Source: Prostheceraeus crozeri (lineage: Eukaryota; Platyhelminthes; Polycladida; Euryleptidae). Taken from it: DNA of 64,000 nucleotides. The stretch is taken from contig CAJQUW010008625.1 in assembly GCA_907163375.1 (NCBI GenBank), forward strand, positions 1 through 64,000, given 5' to 3'. The notes beneath the pieces were generated by a model, which was given only the letters and a program-made list of their open reading frames with translations, was not told where the DNA came from and did not search any database. This document shows, one piece after another, positions 56,061-64,000 of this stretch. Each line of letters starts with the position of its first letter. Position 1 is the stretch's first letter. Both the position numbers and the translations under genes were made by a program.

Positions 56061-59000
56061 TTCAACGGACACTATTGTATTAGCGGTTTGATGGCAGACG
56101 TTTCACCCGTAGGCTTTCTCAATGCCAAATGACAATCCATGAAAACTGGTGCAGCACATTTGACATCATTAATGACAGTTCACACAGCTTTACAACAAAG
56201 TCAATAATTAAAATCAATTGATAGATACATAGATTGGAACATCACACTTCTGTGACAACAAAGAACAAAAGAATCTCTACATTATAGAGCAGCCAGCAGG
56301 ACTGACAAAAGAATTGCAAGGCCACATAGTCAAACTAAACAAATTCACAAACAAATACCAACAAAATATCCAGAAAGTAATGAGCTGGAATAGATGCAGC
56401 ATAACTAATAAAAAGAGAGACAGCAGCACTGACAGAAGAATTGCAAGGCCACATAGTCAAACTAAACAAATTCACACTGTCTGAATACCAACAAAATATC
56501 CAGAAAGTAATGAGCTGGATGCAGCATAACTAAAAAAAAGTGAAAACGGGCTATACATACAGAAAATATAACAGCGCCAAAAGATTTTAAAAGGGAAGAA
56601 GAAAGGTGGGTGAAAAAGGCAAGAATAAAAGAGCATGACACCTGCGAAAAGAATGTTGCTAGATGTTGGAGCACACAGAACAGACAATTTTTAAATCACA
56701 TTTTTAAGGAAGCATTCTGTATGTTCATTCAAATTGGTCACACAGGTACTACATCCGGAAGGACAGGAAGGGTACTCCTTAGGGGGATGAAAAATCCTCC
56801 GCAAAGGCTTCCCGCCATCAAACCACAGAATTACGTGGTTACGAAGACCAGTTCTCAGAACCGGAGTCATGCAATGTCTCTTGTGGGCTTCATTCACATA
56901 CGGAACTCGAAAGAAAACACGATCGTTGGACTCCGCTCTGTCTTCATTTTTTCCGCGGTCGAATCTTCGGATAGTCTCTTTAATAAATTTACGTGCATGG
57001 CCATTAGCCACAAATCGATCCACAACAAGATCTCTGGAAGATGTAGCATTATCGGAAGTAGTAGAGCGTGCTGCTGCACATCCAAGTTCTCCCATCAATA
57101 ATGCTCGTTTTGATGATATTGGAGTATGCGAAGTCCAATGTAAAATGGAACCACTGTGAATCGATTTTATGTAGAGTCTAGACTCCAGTCTATCTTGAGT
57201 TCTTACGACTTCGCAATCCAAAAAGGGAAGATGACTATTTTGTGGATATTCTGATGTAAACTGGATTCTTGGACACACGCTATTTGCAATATCACATATG
57301 TCTGCAAGATCAATCGAACACGGTCACATCAAAAAAATATCATCGATGTATCTTCTCCACTGCAGGACTCCGTTGGTCAAACGATGAATTTCTTCTTCGA
57401 CGAAGTTCAAATAAATTACTGCTATTTGTGGTGTCATAGCATTACCCATAGTCAAACCATCTATCTGTTTAAAATGCTCTCCTTTGTAGAGTACCACATC
57501 ATGATCGAGGGCTAAATGGACAAGTGATTCAAAATGATCCTCCGCAAGAGTTTTGAGCCATGTTGGGCAAAGAAACGACCAGCCACTGAGAATAAGCTTG
57601 GATAATTGTCACCATTCATTCGAGGGACACTACCATATAGGTTTACGACGTCCAGTGAAGCAAAATTGTCATTCAAACTGCGTTGCTGTTGTAGCCACGT
57701 CACAAATTCATCAGAGCTCTTCAGATGAGCTGGGACGCAAGCCATTAAGTCATTCAAGTACTTTGACAAAAATTTGGCCAGTGAGGTCGAGGGACCGTCG
57801 AGAGAGGCTATAATAGGTCTGCCTTTCAGATCACCCTCCTTGTGATCTTTTGCTAGGACATATGAAGAATTTGGAGTAGGCGTCGAACAGCGCAGATTAG
57901 TCAATGTTCTGTAAGTATTGAGGAAGGTATGTTCATATTTCTTTGCTATTGACATCAAGGCACGATTAAACTTAGATTGCATTGTCGTAGGTTTAACTTC
58001 ACGCACCTTTCGAAAGTTGCCAGAGTTTATCACTGATTCTTCAAGCATTTGCTCACATTTTCCGTGGGTAATAGCAACCAGACGCTGGGATTTGTCCGTT
58101 GGGATAACAGTGACATCTTCCACTTTCTTGATTTCAATGTGTGTTATTGCTTGAACGCACTACTTTATCATTTGCCTTTTTAAGAAGTTTAATCATCCCT
58201 CCGGCAAATTCATGAATGGATTCTTCTGGTACCAAAGTCTTGAGTTTATGCGATCCATGCTCAATGTCTGCAAAACACTCTGCCGACATCTTCATAACTT
58301 TCACACTAGGCTTTTGTGGTACCAATGACGGTCCTTGATTGAGAATAGAAACCGCTTCCATTTGAAATTCTGTACTTGTCATGTTCACAAATCCAGTCGG
58401 TTCACCAACATTCTCCCTCCTTTTCCTTGACAATTCATCCTTTCTTCTTTGCTGCGAGAGTAGACCAGCAAATTTCTCATCTTTCTTCGCTCGAAACTCA
58501 TGTCGGAATTTGGCAATCTTGATATCCTCAAGATTCTCCAAGGGTAGGAAGGTCGAAGTAGTCAAGTGTTGTAGTCTTGCATATTCCAGATCTAGTGTCA
58601 GCTGCAACCACTGTCTGTTATACCGAGTTATCAGCTACAGAGACTGGAGCTATAAGATAGAATTGAGTCTAGACTCTACATAAAATCGATTCACAGTGGT
58701 TCCATTTTACCTTGGACTTCGCATACTCCAACATCATCAAAACGAGCATTATTGATGGGAGAACTTGGATGTGCAGCAGCACGCTCTACTACTTCCGATA
58801 ATGCTACATCTTCCAGAGATCTTGTTGTGGATCGATTTGTGGCTAATGGCCATGCACGTAAATTTATTAAAGATACTATCCGAAGATTCGACCGCGGAAA
58901 AAATGAAGACAAAGCGGAGTCCAACGATCGTGTTTTCTTTCGAGTTCCGTATGTGAATGAAGCCCACAAGAGACATTGCATGACTCCGGTTCTGAGAACT

Positions 59001-59796
59001 GGTCTTCGTAACCACGTAATTCTGTGGTTTGATGGCGGGAAGCCTTTGCGGAGGATTTTTCATCCCCCTAAGGAGTACCCTTCCTGTCCTTCCGGATGTA
59101 GTACCTGTGTGACCAATTTGAATGAACATACAGAATGCTTCCTTAAAAATGTGATTTAAAAATTGTCTGTTCTGTGTGCTCAAACATCTAGCAACATTCT
59201 TTTCGCAGGTGTCATGCTCTTTTATTCTTGCCTTTTTCACCCTCCTTTCTTCTTCCCTTTTAAAATCTTTTGGCGCTGTTATATTTTCTGTATGTATAGC
59301 CCGTTTTCACTCTTTTTATTAGTTATGCTGCATCTATTCCAGCTCATTACTTTCTGGATATTTTGTTGGTATTCAGACAGTGTGAATTTGTTTAGTTTGA
59401 CTATGCGGCCTTGCAATTCTTCTGTCAGTGCTGCTGGCTCTCTTTTTATTAGTTATGCTGCATCTATTCCAGCTCATTACTTTCTGGATATTTTGTTGGT
59501 ATTTGTTTGTGAATTTGTTTAGTTTGACTATGTGGCCTTGCAATTCTTTTGTCAGTCCTGCTGGCTGCTCTATAATGTAGAGATTCTTTTGTTCTTTGTT
59601 GTCACAGAAGTGTGATGTTCCAATCTATGTATCTATCAATTGATTTTAATTATTGACTTGTTGTAAAGCTGTGTGAACTGTCATTAATGATGTCAAATGT
59701 GCTGCACCAGTTTTCATGGATTGTCATTTGGCATTGAGAAAGCCTACGGGTGAAACGTCTGCCATCAAACCGCTAATACAATAGTGTCCGTTGAAG
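56061..59796 (-). mobile_element. Penelope-like element in inverted duplication
   Basis: Two arms of about 1.13 kb, 56061-57185 and 58665-59796, are near-identical inverted copies (termini TTCAACGGAC). They enclose 57186-58664. On the minus strand this reads as a Penelope-like reverse transcriptase: an N-terminal helical region (58134-58607), SSYVLAKDHKEGDLKGRPII, ASLDVVNLYGSVPR, then GLTMGNAMTPQIA and RRYIDDIFL in other frames, and LPFLDCEVVR plus a CPSGCSTC finger in the arm. No GIY-YIG endonuclease was found after the finger. A 125-bp direct duplication lies inside the arms (56283-56535). The open frames are interrupted, so the copy is inactive. Confidence 0.82.
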
Positions 59797-61379
59797 CAAT
59801 CATGTTTTTCATATATTTTAACACTTACAAATTGTCACTTAATTTCTTTCAAGGCATGTGAACAAAAATCACAGACCTTGAGTTCAACCCAAATACTAAA
59901 ATTTTTGCCGAAGCGTGTCTGAAACAATTTTTGAAATATGAGAAAAGTACGAATTCAAGCACTGTTGAGTATATAAATATATTAAAATATTCAACGTGGA
60001 GATAGTTCTTCTCAACCTTTGATTTGGAAACACCATGGGCTTTCTGCATGCTTTGCATATACAGGCCGCAAAGTGCAAGGAATGCTATCATTAAGTGATA
60101 AAAACGAGCATCACTTCCAGTACTCCGTAAAATTTTCCAGAACTTGTATTCGGAAAGCGAACTTGACTTCCAAAAATGTTGGAACCCACAGAAACTTGCT
60201 GCAGTAGTCGGCAGCGATCGAACCAACTAAGGAATAAACTCATAATCTATAATTTCATTCATGATTTCCATCATATGATCACTATGATCATATTGAATAT
60301 TCACGTGACCTAAAGTATTCTTTAGATTGAACAGAGGTAGCAGGGATCTTAAAATCAGTTCGTTATTCAGCATCATATTAATTTTAGACAAGCTCTTTTA
60401 TGTAACATATGATCGTTCGAACTGGCATGTCTTCTCAGCTGATGCACTTTCGAAATCCAAGAAGCCGGTATTCTTAATGATTGATTCTTGCCTAGCCCTA
60501 ATCGGAAACAAAAATACAAAACGGTACAAAGTGAGTAACATATTTCAACTGACAATTATCAGTAAGAGATATGCTTGATTTTTTAAATGGGCAGTTTGCA
60601 ATGAATTGTGTACGTCATACTCGTTGGACACGAGCTAGAATCCGTTCAGGTATGCACCGGATGTATCTTGACTCACTTTTATCCGGACGCACTTTTGACT
60701 GGCCGGTGTGGGCCATGGCATCGGCTTCGGTAAACATATTTTGAAAATTTATTATCCGTCTCCCCCTCGTGCGCGACTGACCTTGGTTTGTATGCATTCG
60801 GTATGAATAATTCTAAATATAGATTACACACCTGGCGCGTCAAGTCAGCGGGCTCGAGTTTGAAAGAAACTAAAATTAGAAGTTACCTTCATCGCAAGAG
60901 GGCATCAATTAGTGCACTCCGTCGCTTTATCTCTGTCGGTCGTGCCAATTTTCACGCCGTTCCGCATGGGTTTCCCTTTTTCTAAGTTGTAGATTGGTCT
61001 CATTCATTCTATACAAAATTATATTTATATCAAAATCGTCAATCTTTCACTTGGCACAGCGTTACAAACAAAATTAAAGTGAGCATTCAAAAGTATAAAG
61101 TCACCAAGCAACACATTCAGAGTCATATCACGTCAATGCAAGCACAAATAACAATACAATATCTTTCTAAATGTCACCAAGCGATATGAGACCCACCAAG
61201 AAATTCAAGAGCCGCACATGAAGGTATATCGGATATCTACAGAGCAGGATATCTACAGAAGATAAACGAAACACAGTTGAGCACGTTCCGAAGTCTAAGT
61301 TCGGGCTTGCCAACAAATAACTGGCTTCTTCAGATGAATAAGAGAGCACAATTTACACTCCCCCATGATCTATAGATCA
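59797..61379. other. No gene recognised
   Basis: Short frames only; no repeat that I could relate to others in the window. Confidence 0.4.
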
Positions 61380-63180
61380 TCAATCAATGCGAAAAAGTTC
61401 AATCACATAGCGTATTGCCGAAGATATGCAGGCGGCCGGCGAAACCGAGCAGGTACTCCGTCTGGGAGAAAAGCTGACATCAACAGGGGTGGTTTTCGCT
61501 TCAGGTTCAAGACCGCTGTGGACCCACTCGTCACTGTTGCTGCCAGATAACAAATCTCCCGCCAGAAAGTCCGCCCTGTCGAACACGAAATTCTCAGATG
61601 CCGCTGAGTCACTATCAGAATCGTCTTCATTTTGAGACGCATCAACGTCCATCCTGACACTACGTGGAACACGCTTCAGATGAGTAATGTGTCTAGAAAC
61701 CCCGTCACAATTCATCTCGAGAGATGCAGGAGATTTGATTGCTGTTACTCGCTTTGGTCTGCTCCACTCACTGTCGCATTTTCCGTCCGTTCTTACATAG
61801 ACTTGATCACCAATTGAAAAACGAATTTTTGCTTTCCATCACTTCCTCTTGATGTTGACGAGGTTGTCGCTTCACTTCCTCACAAGAATTCTCTGCACGA
61901 ATGTCAGGCATCCAGGGTTTCACGTGGAACGTCATCGTATGTGGCGATGGTGAAAAGCGATTATGAGTCACATTGTACCAAGACACACATTCAGGAATTG
62001 AATTGCCAGATCTTGCAGCCATAATTTTGATGGTCTTGTGATTCCTTTCACTTATTCCATTGCCCTGTGGACGATAGGCACACGAGAATTCCTGCTGTAC
62101 AGACCAGCGCTTCATCAACTCTTACATCTCAGAACTACGATAGACTCTACCACTGTCGGAAAGAATTGATTCAGGAGGTCAAAACTCGCTAAATATCTGT
62201 CTCAAATGAAGACACACCCCTCTTGCAAACTCATTCTGAAGACTTCCAAGCACAGTATCTCGATGACAAGTCAATTACAGTCAGATATTTTTTTTCTACC
62301 AACATGAGTAATGTCACTAGACACACGTCTCCAAAATTCGTCACAGGAAAGCGAACCTTTCTTATAGTGAGGATTGATTGAAGGACAAATCCTTGCACAC
62401 TGATCACAGTCCCATATTACCTTCTTCACAATGCTTTTCGACACTCGATCTCCATACCACTCAGCAACCAACTGTTGCGCTCGATCAATACCCATATGAT
62501 GTCGCTGGTGAATATCTTGAACAATTTTGTAGACATTGTCTTCCTCCGAAACTGTTCCGACAAGAGCATGCGATTTAGTTGTTGCAAGACATGCTTTTGG
62601 CACCCTCGTCAACCTATCGGAAATGTTGTTCTCCGACTTGACCAAATCCACAACGACCTCTAAACTTTTTTGTTTCCTAAGCTCTCTCAGTACATCAATA
62701 CGGCGACGAATTAAAAGCTCAGAAAGCGCATGAGTCCTGACGTTATGAGTTTCATGCAGAGCTGAGTTGAGCCAACTTCTGATAGTAGCAGAATCAGTCT
62801 TGACCGTAAAAGTCTTGGCACCCCATTTAATGGCCATGTTGATACCACGAATACTAGTAGTATCGTCAAGTTCACAGATGCTAATGTGAGATGAATCCTT
62901 ATCTTTTCGCAAGCACGCCGCATCCTCCACGACCGAATCATTGACGCACATCACAACACCCATTGCCAGGTTGCTCGCATCTATCTAGACCGTCATCCTC
63001 CCATTCAAAGAAACCAACCATTTTCCCTTCACCGGATCATCTCCTAACTTCAGCCTGTGATCAATTTCTTTCACATTATCGAATATTGTCGTCGATCGTT
63101 GAAGAAACGCGCATGCCACTCTGAGCCAGTCCCAAAACCCTGTGCCAAAACCGCTCCGAATGAGCAGATACGGGACCCCA
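61380..63180 (-). mobile_element. LTR retroelement pol fragment (Ty3/gypsy-like), broken
   Basis: On the minus strand, in order: an RNase-H-like part (MVSLNGRMT-type strand, IRGINMAIKWGAKTFTVKTD), an H2C2 integrase finger (HQRHHMGIDRA then WDCDQC), an integrase core end (AYRPQGNGISERNHKTIK) and an SH3-like C-terminal part (IGDQVYVRTDG). Neither LTRs, gag nor the RT core were recognised. It is broken, with several breaks, and clearly old. Confidence 0.75.
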
Positions 63181-64000
63181 GATTGACGGAATCGTCAACG
63201 ACTTCCACACTCGCTATTGATCGGGATGGTGTTCGTAACATGTTGAATGAAGTTAGACAGCGATTCCACCCTGGTCTACAAGTGCAGAAAATGCATATAT
63301 TTTGGATTCGAAAATTCTAATTTGCCGCAACGCGGTAGCTGCCTTGTGTACCTAAATGTGCGAGCAAAAACAATGCTATACGAGGTTTGTATTTCGAACG
63401 AACTTTTGGCTACCGGTCATCAAAGTTGGTTTGGCATCACCAATATCCGATAGCAGCAAAACTAGTCAGACAAGCGTCAATGTAGGAACTATGCCAATCT
63501 GAAGAAGGCTTTTATGACGATAATCTGAGGGAGCGTTAGTGCCGAGGATTTTGTCATCAAACCCTGATTCAGATGGGTGAATATTCGTATTATAGCACAA
63601 ATGAATGTGTCCACATGGCTTTGATGCCAGATGTATTTCCAGTGTAACGGCATTAAGACCCGGTCAAAGAGAAAGCTGATGAGCATCTATGTCACAAGTT
63701 TTTACCAAAAAGTCCTGTCTGTCTATTGAGTGAGGGATAACTGAAGGATGCTTTCTCTGAAATTTCAAGGCTTTAATACTTTTACTCTCAATAAATCCTA
63801 CAGAGGAAATAGATAAGAAATGAGGCTTATAATAATTAGCATTCATGCAAATTAAATCACAAATATCATCACACTAATGCAGTCATACAAGCTGTCCATT
63901 AATACTGCAACAGATTTTTTTATAGGGCCTGCCGTACATGCAATCAACCGTCGTTCAGCAATCAGATACAAAAGTTCAGGTCAGTGTCAGTGTTTATTAA
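63181..64000. other. No gene recognised
   Basis: Short frames only up to the window end. Confidence 0.4.

Noticed and set aside
56610-57159. Plus-strand frames in the left Penelope arm
   Set aside because: They are antisense to the element's coding strand and are mirrored in the right arm.
59740-59775. Ribozyme-like GAGAAAGCC..GGTGAAACG at the Penelope-like element end
   Set aside because: It resembles degenerate hammerhead remnants in such elements, but the CTGANGA core is absent.

Overview
The window looks like nuclear DNA of an invertebrate animal. It has spliced genes with long introns, a FAM69/DIPK1-type secretory-pathway kinase, a caspase-like gene, tRNA-derived SINEs, several LINE clades, a Penelope-like element, mariner, hAT and piggyBac relics, and a Polinton. 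I cannot place the species more closely from sequence alone. Most of the window is repeat-derived or non-coding.

Host genes. (1) A DIPK1 (FAM69) homologue lies on the minus strand in three coding exons, 50317-50463, 6438-7064 and 2533-2961. All three join in phase 0 to give about 400 residues: a type II membrane anchor, a cysteine-rich luminal start, a kinase-like core and a cysteine-rich tail. Its first intron (7065-50316, about 43 kb) holds nearly everything else in the window. (2) A single-exon, 246-codon caspase-like gene (12369-13109, plus strand) lies inside that intron and lacks both catalytic residues. (3) Two small candidate exons at 52845-53726 (minus) may belong to an unidentified gene.

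Polinton/Maverick fossil, 13402-30730. This 17.3-kb element has about 560-bp terminal inverted repeats and a perfect 6-bp target duplication (CGCGTT). It sits inside an older dispersed repeat whose empty form is seen elsewhere in the window. Its parts, in order, are: a membrane protein that starts inside the left repeat, an unknown coiled-coil protein, a penton-like minor capsid protein, a packaging ATPase, a protein-primed B-family DNA polymerase (minus), an unknown clamp-like locus (minus), a fibre-like coiled-coil protein, two small adenovirus VI/X-like proteins, the double-jelly-roll major capsid protein, a phospholipase A2 domain fused to a retroviral-type integrase, and an adenain-like protease (minus). 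Several genes are broken. Two features stand out: GC-rich mini-hairpins with GCGAAGC cores scattered through genes and spacers of this AT-rich element, and a recurrent TTTAAAAATG start context.

Other layout. 1-12 kb: kinase 3' exons, small palindromic elements, two SINEs and two abutting LINE fragments. 31-44 kb: a piggyBac-like non-autonomous element, a mariner fragment, a hAT relic with a mariner nested in it, and two further LINE fragments. 45.4-49.2 kb: a 76-bp minisatellite (about 41 copies, dimeric order) running directly into a 610-bp palindrome. 49.5-56 kb: a short tandem repeat, the kinase first exon, a SINE inside an inverted repeat, and a second SINE. 56.1-59.8 kb: a Penelope-like element in inverted duplication. 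61.4-63.2 kb: a broken LTR-retroelement pol fragment.
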